This document shows positions 1 to 8,831 of a stretch of 64,000 nucleotides of DNA, piece after piece. Location of the stretch: assembly GCF_016807805.1 (NCBI RefSeq), contig NZ_CP063362.1, positions 2,159,001-2,223,000 on the forward strand, given 5' to 3'. The stretch comes from Xanthobacter dioxanivorans. Lineage in GTDB: Bacteria > Pseudomonadota > Alphaproteobacteria > Rhizobiales > Xanthobacteraceae. Each line of letters starts with the position of its first letter. The stretch's first letter is position 1. The notes below the pieces were generated by a model that was not told the DNA's origin, made no database searches, and saw nothing but the letters and a program-made list of their open reading frames with translations. Made by a program: the position numbers and the translations under genes.

Positions 1-660
1 GCCCATGCGGCGAAAGGCGTGGATGTCACCATTCGAGATATCGTTCTGACCAAGGCCGGCGCCGGCGATTTTCGCGCGCAGATCTCGAGCCTGATGAATT
101 CCGGCGCCACCGGCGTATTGAATTCGCTCGTCGGCTCCGACAGCCTGACCTTCTACAAGCAGGCAAAATCGTTCGGCCTCGATCGCAAGGTGAAAGTATT
201 CGCCGACGTCAGTGCCAACCTGAATTCGATGAAGACGATCGCCAGTGCCGTTCCGCAATCGGTGTGGACGCCCTATTATTGGTATGCTCAGGGCGACGGA
301 AATCCGGTGTCGCAGGAATTGTACAAGATCGCCACCGAGCGGACCGGGACGCCCTTTCCCTATGGTTTCATTGCCCTTGCCCATGACTCCGTGATCGCCT
401 TGGCCGACGCGATCAGAAGGGCCGGATCCGATAGCGCCCCGGCGGTGATCGCCGCGCTCGAAGAGGGGCGGCCGCTGGGAGCGGTGGGTCCTGTGGTCTT
501 CCGTAAAGAAGATCACACCTACACCGGCGAGATGACCTTCATCAATTTCGGAGCAGCGCCGAAAGAACCCGAAGGCCTCCAGGTTAACGATGTCGTACGG
601 CTGCTGTCCATCGACTATATCGAGCCCGCGACGCCCGGACTGCCCTACATCCTGAAATGA
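1..660 (+). CDS. ABC transporter solute-binding protein, Liv/amide type (5' end outside window)
   Basis: The reading frame is open from base 1, so the N-terminus and any signal peptide lie outside the window; about 219 residues are visible. The fragment resembles the C-terminal two thirds of type I periplasmic binding proteins of the HAAT family (Leu/Ile/Val, urea, aromatic acids): a segment on FYKQAKSFGLDRKVKVF, a hinge region with PYYWYAQG, and the usual closing part where alternating residues describe a predicted ligand-dependent cleft. It would capture a small organic acid or amino acid in the periplasm. The importer genes at 9046-12528 have no solute-binding gene of their own directly attached, so this protein is a plausible partner. 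A strong hairpin follows the stop. The substrate is unknown. Confidence 0.85.
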   Translation, partial: AHAAKGVDVTIRDIVLTKAGAGDFRAQISSLMNSGATGVLNSLVGSDSLTFYKQAKSFGLDRKVKVFADVSANLNSMKTIASAVPQSVWTPYYWYAQGDGNPVSQELYKIATERTGTPFPYGFIALAHDSVIALADAIRRAGSDSAPAVIAALEEGRPLGAVGPVVFRKEDHTYTGEMTFINFGAAPKEPEGLQVNDVVRLLSIDYIEPATPGLPYILK

Positions 661-666
661 CCGGAC

Positions 667-700
667 CGGCCCCGCCTGGCAAACATGCCCGGCGGGGCCG
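667..700 (+). terminator. GC-rich terminator hairpin after the solute-binding gene
   Basis: A perfect 10-base stem, CGGCCCCGCC paired with GGCGGGGCCG, encloses a 14-base loop that itself has a 3-base GGC/GCC pairing. It starts six bases after the stop codon at 660. No T-run follows, so it is a hairpin of intrinsic-terminator type but without the usual U tract. It also sits between converging genes and could serve the minus-strand gene ending at 743. Confidence 0.65.
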
Positions 701-742
701 TCGCAAGATTTCAGCGCGCGTCCTGCACCTTGCCGGTCGTCG

Positions 743-1615
743 TCACAGGAGAAGCATGGGTGAGACGGGGCTCGCCGTGCCGCCCACGATCTTCAGCGGG
801 TTGATCGTCAGCAGGGCGGCAAAAGTTCGCCCCGCCACGGCCTCCAGGTCGAGGAGTTCAACGAACAGAACGCCTTCGCCCTGCATCAGTCGCACGTGGA
901 GCGGGGTCGCCCATCCCGGAACGCCGGACGGTATCACCTCGACCGCCATATTGTCGGCGCCGACAATCGCAATCTTGCGCTCCTTGATCCAGTCGATGCA
1001 GTCAGCTCCCAGGCCGGGCGATGAGCGTTCGTGGGATTCACCTGAGTAATACGCCTTCAGCGATCCTGTCCGAACAAACAGGGCGTCTCCCGGCAGGCAT
1101 TCGAGACCCGCCGCGGTGATGAGTTCGTCGAGCCTTTGAGCCGGGATTGCCTCGCCTGGCGACAGCCAGCTGCGTCCATCCGGGACCGCATCGACCACGA
1201 TCACCCGTGTCACGATGGGGGGAATGGTTTCGGCGCCGAGCTGCCTGGCACCGAAACTGCTGACCTCGCTCGCCGGGATGCCGCCGAACATGTGCCCGCC
1301 GCAGAAGACATGGCACAGGGCATCGACGTGCGTGGTCCCATGGGTGGACAGCATGATGACGTCGTCGGAAAAGCCGAAGCCTTCCACTTCACGGCGCACG
1401 CCGACCGCATAGTCCCCCCCGTCGCGACGCATGAAATGCTGCGTCGGGGTTCGCATCGGCGCGATCGGGCCTCCGCCGTCGACGATTCGCATCCCGACGG
1501 ACAGGGGCTTGAATTGCTTGACGGTCGCAATGCCTCTGGCGACCGCCGCCTCGTCGATGTATCGCAAAGCTCCGCTTTGGGTGGTTGGGGCGCCGGAATA
1601 CCTGGCTCGGTTCAC
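743..1615 (-). CDS. cyclase family protein (kynurenine formamidase-like metal hydrolase)
   Basis: A 290-residue member of the cyclase family (PF04199). The segment STHGTTHVDALCH near residue 90-102 matches the family metal site HxGTHxDxPxH, with Ala-Leu in place of the usual hydrophobic-Pro pair; these proteins bind a divalent metal and hydrolyse amides or lactones, as in bacterial kynurenine formamidase or isatin hydrolase. The GTG start has GGAGC seven bases upstream. It is divergent from the hydratase operon at 1804, and the gap between them holds two copies of an 18-base palindrome, so both transcripts may share a regulator. The substrate cannot be read from the sequence; a ring-opening hydrolase in a catabolic locus is an inference. 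Confidence 0.85.
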   Translation of the reverse strand: MNRARYSGAPTTQSGALRYIDEAAVARGIATVKQFKPLSVGMRIVDGGGPIAPMRTPTQHFMRRDGGDYAVGVRREVEGFGFSDDVIMLSTHGTTHVDALCHVFCGGHMFGGIPASEVSSFGARQLGAETIPPIVTRVIVVDAVPDGRSWLSPGEAIPAQRLDELITAAGLECLPGDALFVRTGSLKAYYSGESHERSSPGLGADCIDWIKERKIAIVGADNMAVEVIPSGVPGWATPLHVRLMQGEGVLFVELLDLEAVAGRTFAALLTINPLKIVGGTASPVSPMLLL

Positions 1616-1708
1616 GAAAAATGCTCCGAATAGATGGTGTATGCAAACGTGTGAGGGGTGATCACTCGTGCCTTATTGCAGTGCAAAATAAAAGGCGCGT
1701 GCTCGTCA

Positions 1709-1726
1709 GTCAACAGTGATGTTGAT
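1709..1726. promoter_or_regulatory. operator-like palindrome, copy 1
   Basis: GTCAACAGTGATGTTGAT, one base away from a perfect GTCAAC-N6-GTTGAC palindrome. It lies in the divergent gap between the cyclase gene and the hydratase operon, 13 bases before the second copy. Binding protein unknown. Confidence 0.6.
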
Positions 1727-1739
1727 TTTTTGGATGAGT

Positions 1740-1757
1740 GTCAACAAGTGCGTTGAC
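1740..1757. promoter_or_regulatory. operator-like palindrome, copy 2
   Basis: GTCAACAAGTGCGTTGAC has perfect 6-base arms around a 6-base spacer. It sits 46 bases before the TTG start at 1804 and matches the site at 7215 in arm sequence and spacing. Confidence 0.65.
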
Positions 1758-1803
1758 TAACCCTGCTCACCCCCCTAGCCTCTGAAGAGCTCTGGAGGAC
1801 CAA

Positions 1804-2634
1804 TTGACCAACGCGCAAGGAAACATCGCTTCCGCGAACCCGGCCGTGGTGGAAGACGCCGTCATCGTCGAGCGGAACGGCGACCATACGGTGTTGCGGA
1901 TCAACCGCCCGGAGCAGCGGAACGCGCTCTCGAACGAGGTCCTTGCCGGATTGCGCGAGGGTGTCGCCGCGGTCAAGGCGGATCGGTCCGCGCGGGTGCT
2001 CGTTCTCGCCGGCACCGGGGACGAGGCGTTCTGTGCCGGTGGAAACCTGCGCCAGATGGGCGATGCGAGCTCGGATGCCTATGAAGCGCACCGGGGGCGC
2101 AGCCAGCTGGCTGCGCTTTTCCGCGACCTTTGGGAGCTGGGCAAGCCCACCGTCGCCCGCGTGCCGGGGTACGCCCTCGCAGGGGGCTTCGGGCTCGCCG
2201 CCGCGTGCGATTTCATCATCGCCAGCGAGCGGGCTGTGTTCGGCATCCCTGAAATTTCCATTGGCCTGTGGCCCTACATGATCTCTGTGCCGCTCCTCCA
2301 TGCCATGGCGCCGAAGCAGGCCCTCAAGCTGATGATGACCGGAGAGCGGGTCGGCGCTGCGGAAGGCCTGCGGCTGGGCTTCGTGACGGAGATCGCACCG
2401 CACGCGGAGCTGGACGCGGTGCTGGCGAAATTCGTCGGGCGGCTGGCCGATGCCTCCCCGCAGTCCATGGCCCTCGGCCGCACCGCGTTCTATGCCGTGC
2501 TCAATCACGATGTCGACGCGCGGCTCCGCATGCTGGAGGCGCTGCTGACCGTCAATCTCTCGATGCCGGACGCCGTGGAAGGTCTTGCGGCCTTCGTGCA
2601 GAAGCGGACGGCCTCATGGAAGAGCGGTGCATGA
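1804..2634 (+). CDS. enoyl-CoA hydratase/isomerase family protein
   Basis: A 276-residue crotonase-fold protein. The N-terminal half carries LRINRPEQRNALSNEV and the oxyanion-hole segment FCAGGNL; the second CoA-binding and active-site stretch reads ALAGGFGLAAACDFIIAS followed by FGIPEISIG. Compared with rat mitochondrial hydratase, the Glu of the GGGxELA motif is replaced (Gly here) while the Glu of PEIxLG is kept, so it may be an isomerase, a thioesterase-like or a one-Glu hydratase rather than a classic hydratase. The TTG start is chosen because GGAGGAC lies just before it. It is first in an operon and overlaps the next gene by 4 bases (ATGA). Confidence 0.88.
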   Translation: MTNAQGNIASANPAVVEDAVIVERNGDHTVLRINRPEQRNALSNEVLAGLREGVAAVKADRSARVLVLAGTGDEAFCAGGNLRQMGDASSDAYEAHRGRSQLAALFRDLWELGKPTVARVPGYALAGGFGLAAACDFIIASERAVFGIPEISIGLWPYMISVPLLHAMAPKQALKLMMTGERVGAAEGLRLGFVTEIAPHAELDAVLAKFVGRLADASPQSMALGRTAFYAVLNHDVDARLRMLEALLTVNLSMPDAVEGLAAFVQKRTASWKSGA

Positions 2635-3617
2635 TGCCGGGCCCGGCGGACGCGACGCTCGAACCGGGACCGCGCATTTCGGTTTGCGAAGTCTGGCTGC
2701 GGGACGGAATCCAGGGCTGGCCCACCTTCGTGGAGACATCGGACAAGATCCGCATGCTTCAGGCGATCGCGGCCGCCGGCGTCGGAGAAGTGGATGTCAC
2801 ATCGTTCGTCTCCCGCCGGCTGGTGCCGCAGTTCGCGGATGCCGAGCAGGTGCTGGCCGCCCACGTCCCTGCCCGAGTTCGGGTGCTCACGGCAAGCGTC
2901 GCCGGCGCCGCGCGCGTCGTTGAACTGCACCGGCGCACGGGTGCCATCGCCCGCTGCGGTATGCCCTTTTCGGTCAGCGAAGCGCACAATATCGCCAATC
3001 TGCGGCGCACCCACAGCGAGCATCGCGAGCAGCTCGCGCGCATCTTCGACATGCTTGGCGAGGCGGGAATCGAACCTCTTCTGGGGGTGGTGACCGCGTT
3101 CGGATGTCCCATCAGAGGGGCCGTTCACCCGGAGGAGGCGCTGGCCATTGCGCAGTGGGGCCATGGTCACGGTGTCACCGCCATCATGTTCGGCGACACC
3201 ACGGGCATGGCAAACCCGCGCGGTGTTGCCCGGCTGTTCGGCGAAGCCCGAGCCATCGGGCCGGAGATCGAACTGATCGCCCATTTCCACGACAACCGCG
3301 GGTGCGGCGTCGCCAACTCGCTCGCGGCCATCGCGAACGGCGCGCGCGCAGTGGATAGTTGCCTCGGCGGCCTCGGCGGCGAGCCGAGGGGCGTCGAACT
3401 GGGTGTCGTGGGCGATCAGGGCAACACCACGACCGAGGACCTTGTCGCGGTCCTGTCCGAGATGGGCATCGACACCGGCATAGACCTCGCTCGCCTGATG
3501 GCCGCCGGCTTGCTCGCGGAGGATATCCTCGGTCGTCCGCTGGCGAGCCGCGTCCAGCGTGCAGGTCTCGTCGCCAACGTGGGAGACGCAATTGGGCCGA
3601 GTTTCCCTCAGTCTTGA
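2631..3617 (+). CDS. HMG-CoA lyase-like (DRE-TIM metallolyase family) protein
   Basis: A 328-residue TIM-barrel protein of the HMG-CoA lyase/isopropylmalate synthase superfamily. RDGIQ at residues 24-28 supplies the catalytic Arg-Asp pair, and AHFHDNRG supplies the metal-binding His-x-His. The glycine-rich loop reads GGLGGEP where true HMG-CoA lyases have GGLGGCP, so the mobile catalytic Cys is absent. This points to cleavage or condensation of a different 3-hydroxyacyl-CoA, or to reduced activity. The start at 2631 gives an ATGA overlap with the upstream hydratase, with GGAAG six to ten bases ahead. Family assignment is firm; the reaction is not. Confidence 0.82.
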   Translation: MMPGPADATLEPGPRISVCEVWLRDGIQGWPTFVETSDKIRMLQAIAAAGVGEVDVTSFVSRRLVPQFADAEQVLAAHVPARVRVLTASVAGAARVVELHRRTGAIARCGMPFSVSEAHNIANLRRTHSEHREQLARIFDMLGEAGIEPLLGVVTAFGCPIRGAVHPEEALAIAQWGHGHGVTAIMFGDTTGMANPRGVARLFGEARAIGPEIELIAHFHDNRGCGVANSLAAIANGARAVDSCLGGLGGEPRGVELGVVGDQGNTTTEDLVAVLSEMGIDTGIDLARLMAAGLLAEDILGRPLASRVQRAGLVANVGDAIGPSFPQS

Positions 3618-4350
3618 GGATGGCATCGCGACCATCACGCTTGACAACCCGGCAAGCCACAATGCGGTGGATGAGCCCATGCGCGCCGGCCTTGCCGAGG
3701 CCTATGCCGCGATCGAGGCGGACGAGCGCGTCCGCGTCGCCATCATCCGCGGCAGCGAGGACGGTTCGTTCTGCTCCGGCGGATCGATCGACGGCTATCT
3801 CGAGACGAATGCCTTCGGGCCGGAAGGTTCAGGTCCGCCGAAGATTCCTCGGCCCTATCCTTCGCGCAAGCCCTATATCGCGGCGATAACGGGATACGCC
3901 CTCGGCGGCGGCTTCAGCCTCGCCATCAGCTGCGACCTGCGCATTGCCGGACGACATGCGCAGATGGGCCCGACCGGGCTCAGGCTCGGCGCGGTTCAGG
4001 GTGCCCAGACCATCAGCCGCCTGACGCGGCTGATCGGCGCCAGCAGGGCGCTCGGGATCCTGCTTCTGTCCCAGCGCGTCGGCGCCGAGGAGGCCGAGCG
4101 CATCGGTCTCGTGCATGCCGTTGCCGAGGAGGGGGCGGTCTTCGAGACGGCGTTGTCATGGGCGGGCGCGATCGCGCGGTTCGATCCCTGGGCCGTTCAG
4201 AAGACAAAGCAGCTTGTCTACGAGGCGCAGCACCTGCCTCTCGCCGAGGCCGTGGCATGGGAAGACGAAGTGGCTGCGGAAGGCTACCGGCGTCCTGAGG
4301 CCCTGGCCGGATTCCTCGCATTCAAGACACGCCGGAGACAGGGACCATAA
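3592..4350 (+). CDS. enoyl-CoA hydratase/isomerase family protein
   Basis: A 252-residue crotonase-fold protein, with ITLDNPASHNAVDEPMR, the oxyanion segment FCSGGSIDGYL and the second core ITGYALGGGFSLAISCD. Both acidic residues used by typical hydratases are missing: GGGFSLA replaces GGGxELA, and GPTGLRLG stands where PExxLG is usual. It is therefore unlikely to be a simple water-adding hydratase; dehydrogenation-linked isomerisation or C-C hydrolysis are open options. A TTG start at 3592 is preferred, with GGGAG six bases upstream; an in-frame GTG at 3559 would overlap the lyase-like gene by 59 bases. It abuts the CoA-transferase gene (TAATGG overlap). Confidence 0.85.
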   Translation: MGRVSLSLEDGIATITLDNPASHNAVDEPMRAGLAEAYAAIEADERVRVAIIRGSEDGSFCSGGSIDGYLETNAFGPEGSGPPKIPRPYPSRKPYIAAITGYALGGGFSLAISCDLRIAGRHAQMGPTGLRLGAVQGAQTISRLTRLIGASRALGILLLSQRVGAEEAERIGLVHAVAEEGAVFETALSWAGAIARFDPWAVQKTKQLVYEAQHLPLAEAVAWEDEVAAEGYRRPEALAGFLAFKTRRRQGP

Positions 4351-5497
4351 TGGCGAAGGAGAAATCCGGACCTCTCGCAGGTGTCAGGGTGGTGCATCTG
4401 GCATCCCTCGGGCCGGGCCCCTACGCGACGATGCTCCTGGCCGATATGGGATGCGACGTGGTCATCGTCGACCGGACGTCACCGATGCAGGTCTCGGTCC
4501 GACCCGCTGCGGACCCCCGCAGGCGCGGCCAGTCCAGCATCGCGCTCGACCTGAAGAACGTGGAGGCGCGGACCGTCCTGCTGGATCTCGTCGGGCGCGC
4601 GGATGTGCTGATCGAGGGAATGCGGCCGGGGGTGGCCGAGCGCCTCGGGGTGGGGCCGACGACGTGCCTCGGGCTCAACCCGAGGCTGATCTATGCGCGC
4701 GTGACGGGATGGGGCCAGACCGGTCCGCTGGCCGATCGGGCCGGCCATGACATCAACTACATCGCACTCAGCGGCGCCCTGGATGCCATGGGGCCGCCGG
4801 ACACGCCGCCGCCCGTCCCCTCAATCTGCTGGGCGATTATGCGGGCGGTGGGGTGTTCGTGGCGCTCGGCATCGTTGCGGCGCTCTGTGAGCGCGAGCGT
4901 ACGGGAAAGGGCCAAACGCTGGATGCGGCCATTGTCGACGGCGTCGCATCGCTCACCGCCGCGACCCTTGGCATGCTGGCCGAGGGTCAGTGGGGCCCGC
5001 GCGGTACCAACGCGTTCGACGGATCGGCGCCCTGGTACCGGACCTACGCTACGCGCGACGGAGGCTTCATCGCGGTCGGAGCAATCGAGCCGCCGTTCTA
5101 CGACGCCTTGGTCAGGGGATTGGGTCTCGATCCCCACCTGTGCGCGCGCGAGGATCCGGGCCGCTGGCCCGAGATCGCCGAAATGTTCGCGGCAAGCTTC
5201 CGCCGCCACGATCGAGCCCATTGGGAGGCGACCTTCGCCGAAACCGACGCCTGTGTCTCGCCGGTGCTCAGCTTCGGGGAGGCCTTCGCGCACCCCCACC
5301 ACGTCGCGCGAAGAACCTATATGGGCCGGCCTGGCATGGCGCAGCCCGCGCCGGCGCCGCGTTTCGGCAGTGGCGGGGCGACGGCGGACCCGGCAGCCTC
5401 GCCCGCGCCCGGAGCGCACACGGACCGGGTGATGCGCGACCTCGGGCGAACCGAGGCGGAAATTGCAAGGATGCGCGCCTTAGGCGCCGTGGCCTGA
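4350..5497 (+). pseudogene. CaiB/BaiF family CoA-transferase, interrupted by a one-base frameshift
   Basis: Class III CoA-transferases move CoA between carboxylates through a catalytic Asp and aspartyl-CoA. The N-terminal part (GVRVVHLASLGPGPYATMLLADMGCDV, LDLKN, RPGVAERLG, GxTGPLADRAGHDINYIAL) is in one frame to about 4820; the C-terminal part (GVFVALG..., GAPWYRTY-like SAPWYRTY, SPVLSFGEAFAHPH) continues in the next frame from about 4821. Adding one C to the CCCC run at 4817-4820 restores PVPLNLLGDYAGGG, which closely matches the same stretch of the paralogue at 23512-24543. As given, translation from 4350 would run out of frame to 5432. A sequencing error is as likely as a real mutation. 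Operon partner of the hydratases before and the ligase after. Confidence 0.8.
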
Positions 5498-5512
5498 CAC
5501 CGGAGGAGCCCA

Positions 5513-7231
5513 ATGGAATATCTGAACGGGATCGCGCCAGCCGACGCCATGGTGCATGTGCTGCTGGAGCGCCGCGCCGCGGAGACGCCTGAGGCGACTT
5601 TCTTCAGCTTTGGCGATGGCGTCCACACGCTCGGCGACTTCAATGCCGCGTCGAACAGGCTGGCACGCAACCTCGAGACCTTCGGCATCACCACCGGCAC
5701 CCACGTGGCCGTGCTGATGGAAACGTCGGTCGACTACCTATGCCTCTGGCTTGCGCTGTCCAAACTTGGAGCGGTGGAGATTCCGATCAATACCGCCTTC
5801 CGCGGCGATCTCCTGAAACATGTTCTGGCGACCTGCGAAGCCACTGTCTGCATCCTTGATGACAAGTTCACGGATGTGTTTCGAGCGGTCTATCCGGAAG
5901 GCGCTCCTTTCGAGCTGGTTTTTTGTCGGTCGGGGGACGCCGTGGCTCCGGCCGGCGTGTTCCGGGACTTTCGATCGCTGCTCGATCCCGCCGACGACAG
6001 CGACCTTCGCAAGCCTTTGCAACACGACGCCATCGCGAGCATCATCTTCACTTCCGGCACCACGGGCCCCTCCAAGGGCGTGATGCTTTCGCACCATTAT
6101 CTTTGTGCCTACGGTCTCATGTATGCCGAGATCAACGGGCTTCAGGACGACGACGTCATCCTGAATTTCCTGCCGTTCTTCCACATCGCAGCCAAGTTTC
6201 TCACCATCGCCACGCTCGCCTGCGGCGGGCGCATGCGGCTTCAGCCGCGTCTCAGCATCTCGACGTTCTGGGACGAGGTGCGGGCACACCGGGTGACGAA
6301 CTTCGTCGGCGTCGGGGGAATCTGCAACATGCTGATTTCGCGCCCCGAGAACCCGGATGACGCCAACTCGACGATCCGGACCATCTACGCGGTTCCCGAT
6401 CCCGCCGACATCCATCGGGAAATCGAGCGCCGCTTCGGTTGCAAGCTGACCACCGTCTATGGCTCGACGGAGGTGGGGCTTCCCCTGTTCCGCGGCGTTC
6501 ACGACGCGTATCGGCCGGGCTCCTGTGGCCGGATCAGCCCTTATTGCGACGTTCAGATCGTGGACCAGAACGACCAGCCGCTGGGCGTCGGGGAAACCGG
6601 AGAGATCGTGGTGCGGCCCAAGAGGCCCTTCCTGATCGGCTCGGGATACGTTTCCATGCCGGACCGGACGATCAGTGCGTGGCGCAATCTTTGGCTGCAC
6701 TCTGGGGATCGCGGTCATTTCGATGCGGACGGGTGGTATTATTTCGATGACCGCGCCACGGATTCAATCCGACGTCGCGGCGAAAACATCTCATCCTTCG
6801 AGGTGGAGTTGCTGGTGGCGAAGCATCCGGCCGTGGCGGAGGCGGTGGCGGTGGCCACTCCCTCCGAGGTCGGCGAAGACGAGGTCTGGGTACTGGTTCT
6901 GCTGCGCGAGAATCACACCCTGTTGCCGGAGGACCTGCTGCGGCACTGTTCCCTGCATATGCCGTATTTCATGATACCCAGATTTATCGATATTGTTGAT
7001 GATCTGCCTAGAACGTCTACCGCGAAGGTCGAGAAATACAAGATCCGGGCCACCGGACGGAGTGCTTGCACCTGGGATCGCGAGGCCGCGGGATGGACCG
7101 TGACCCGCCATGGCGTCTTTCCGCCGGGATCCTGGGACGCTTCCAGGGCGGGCGATGTTCCTGTGCCATTGGGCGGCGCGCCAGCCCGGGCGACAGATCA
7201 AGGCGATATATACCGTCAACATACATGTTGA
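5513..7231 (+). CDS. AMP-dependent acyl-CoA ligase (CaiC-like class I adenylate-forming enzyme)
   Basis: A 572-residue ligase that activates a carboxylic acid as acyl-AMP and then transfers it to CoA. The ATP P-loop SGTTGPSKGVM lies near residue 180, the adenine/acyl motif YGSTEVG near 320, the hinge GDRGHFDADGWYYFDDR near 405, RRRGENIS after it, and the adenylation Lys in TSTAKVEKYKIR near 515. The C-terminus extends about 50 residues past the usual end and its last codons overlap the palindrome at 7215-7232, so the natural stop may have been lost. GGAGG lies 7 bases before the ATG. The order CaiB, ligase, hydratase is reminiscent of the carnitine operon, but the substrate is unknown. Confidence 0.9.
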   Translation: MEYLNGIAPADAMVHVLLERRAAETPEATFFSFGDGVHTLGDFNAASNRLARNLETFGITTGTHVAVLMETSVDYLCLWLALSKLGAVEIPINTAFRGDLLKHVLATCEATVCILDDKFTDVFRAVYPEGAPFELVFCRSGDAVAPAGVFRDFRSLLDPADDSDLRKPLQHDAIASIIFTSGTTGPSKGVMLSHHYLCAYGLMYAEINGLQDDDVILNFLPFFHIAAKFLTIATLACGGRMRLQPRLSISTFWDEVRAHRVTNFVGVGGICNMLISRPENPDDANSTIRTIYAVPDPADIHREIERRFGCKLTTVYGSTEVGLPLFRGVHDAYRPGSCGRISPYCDVQIVDQNDQPLGVGETGEIVVRPKRPFLIGSGYVSMPDRTISAWRNLWLHSGDRGHFDADGWYYFDDRATDSIRRRGENISSFEVELLVAKHPAVAEAVAVATPSEVGEDEVWVLVLLRENHTLLPEDLLRHCSLHMPYFMIPRFIDIVDDLPRTSTAKVEKYKIRATGRSACTWDREAAGWTVTRHGVFPPGSWDASRAGDVPVPLGGAPARATDQGDIYRQHTC

Positions 7232-7232
7232 C
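7215..7232. promoter_or_regulatory. operator-like palindrome, copy 3
   Basis: GTCAACATACATGTTGAC, perfect 6-base arms with 6-base spacer (in fact 8-base arms around AC). It overlaps the stop of the upstream ligase gene and sits 61 bases before the next ligase start, suggesting an internal promoter under the same control as the promoter region at 1709-1757. Confidence 0.65.
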
Positions 7233-7292
7233 GTTCGACATGGTTTGATCTAATACATAAGAAAGAACAACTATCATAACCGGGAGGCTCGT

Positions 7293-8831
7293 TTGATTGA
7301 TGTTCGTGATGCGATGCGTCGCGCTGCCGAATGGCACCAGAATCGCACCGCGGTGATCAGTGGCGATCGAACGCTCACGTTCGGCGAGGCCTGGACGCGG
7401 GGGATCAGGCTGGCCAATGGCCTGCTCGCCATGGGCCTGAGGCCACAGGACCGCATCGCGGTTCTGGAGGACAATTGCGTAGAAGCGGCTGATTTCTTCC
7501 TGGCTGCGGCCATCGGAAATTTCGTGCGCGTCCCGTTGTACAAGCGCAATTCGCCGGAAGCGCACGCGCACATGATCGGTCATACGGGCTGCCGTGCGGC
7601 GGTGGTGTCGGAGGCCTACGCTCACGAACTCGCCCATGCTCGGGACACCCTTCCGGGTCTCGATCAGGTCATCGTCCGCGATGATGGTTACGAGGCCTGG
7701 CTGGCGCAGCAGTCGGACGTTGATCCTGACCCTGTGATCGATCTGGACGACCTCTACATCATCCGTCATTCCGGCGGAACGACTGGCCTGCCGAAAGGCA
7801 TGGCCTTTTCCCACCGGCAATGGATGAACATGGAGCGCGACTGGATCCTGCGCCTGCCCCCCATCGAGGCGGGCGATGCGTGCGTCCATGTTGCGCCGAT
7901 CTCCCATGGCTCCGGTTATCTCTTCATTCCGGTTTGGATGGCCGGCGGCTATAATGTTCTCGCCCCCAAGTTCGACGCGCCCAAGGTGCTAAAGCTGCTC
8001 GCGCAGCACGGGGGATACTTCTTTACGGTTCCCACGATGGTCGGCGACCTGGTGAGCGCGCGCGCCGACGCCCGCGACCTTGCTTTCGACGGGCTCAAGG
8101 CCATGGTCATCGGCGGATCGCCCATCATGCCGTCGACGGCCCTGGCGGCGCGCGAGATCTTCGGCCATCGTCTGCACCAGATGTACGGCGAGACCGAAGC
8201 CACGCCGGCCGCATGGATGACCCCGAACGAATGGTTCGCCGAGGTGCCTGGCTCGAATCCGTTGCTGGCGGCGGGCAAGGTGATGCCCTTCGCATACCTG
8301 GAAATCAGGGATGAGGCTGGTCGGCGGCTGCCGGTCGGGGAGGTCGGTGTCGTCACCATCAAGAACGACGGACAGATCGAAGCGATCTGGAACGAGCCCG
8401 AGCTCACCAAACAGCGGCTGATCGACGGTTGGCTGGTGACTGGCGACGTCGGCCGGCTGGACGAGAACGGCTATCTCTATCTCGTCGACCGGAAGGACGA
8501 CATGATCATCTCCGGCGGCTTCAACATCTGGCCGGCCGAACTGGAGCTGGCCATTTCCACCCTGCCAGAGGTCCGCGAGGTTGCCGTGGTTCGCGGCCCC
8601 CACGAACGCTGGGGAGAAACGCCGATAGCCATCGTAGTCCTGCATGACGGGGAGCTGTTGACGGAGGAGCAGGTCGTCGATTGCTGCAAGGAACGCCTGG
8701 GGCCGTTGAAACGCCCGACCAAGGTGATCTTTCGCGGCGAGCCCTTGCCGCGCACGCCGGTGGGAAAGGTTCAGCGGAAAGCCTTGCGGGAGGCGTTCTG
8801 GGCGAAAGAGGGCGCGCTGCAGGGCTCCTAA
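7293..8831 (+). CDS. AMP-dependent acyl-CoA ligase (fatty/aromatic acid-CoA ligase family)
   Basis: A 512-residue adenylate-forming ligase. The P-loop region reads HSGGTTGLPKGM near residue 160-172 (Gly-Gly instead of the usual Ser-Gly), YGETEATP near 300, TGDVGRLDENGYLYLVDRKDDMI near 385-408, GGFNIWPAE, and the catalytic Lys in PRTPVGKVQRKALR near the C-terminus. The TTG start follows GGGAGG by seven bases. It begins a second sub-operon with the ABC importer genes; a 214-base gap containing a large hairpin separates it from the permease gene. Likely activates the imported acid; substrate unknown. Confidence 0.9.
   Translation: MIDVRDAMRRAAEWHQNRTAVISGDRTLTFGEAWTRGIRLANGLLAMGLRPQDRIAVLEDNCVEAADFFLAAAIGNFVRVPLYKRNSPEAHAHMIGHTGCRAAVVSEAYAHELAHARDTLPGLDQVIVRDDGYEAWLAQQSDVDPDPVIDLDDLYIIRHSGGTTGLPKGMAFSHRQWMNMERDWILRLPPIEAGDACVHVAPISHGSGYLFIPVWMAGGYNVLAPKFDAPKVLKLLAQHGGYFFTVPTMVGDLVSARADARDLAFDGLKAMVIGGSPIMPSTALAAREIFGHRLHQMYGETEATPAAWMTPNEWFAEVPGSNPLLAAGKVMPFAYLEIRDEAGRRLPVGEVGVVTIKNDGQIEAIWNEPELTKQRLIDGWLVTGDVGRLDENGYLYLVDRKDDMIISGGFNIWPAELELAISTLPEVREVAVVRGPHERWGETPIAIVVLHDGELLTEEQVVDCCKERLGPLKRPTKVIFRGEPLPRTPVGKVQRKALREAFWAKEGALQGS

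Noticed and set aside
1136..1633. Plus-strand frames over the cyclase gene
   Set aside because: Antisense shadows in GC-rich DNA without motifs, while the minus-strand frame has the complete HxGTHxD metal site.
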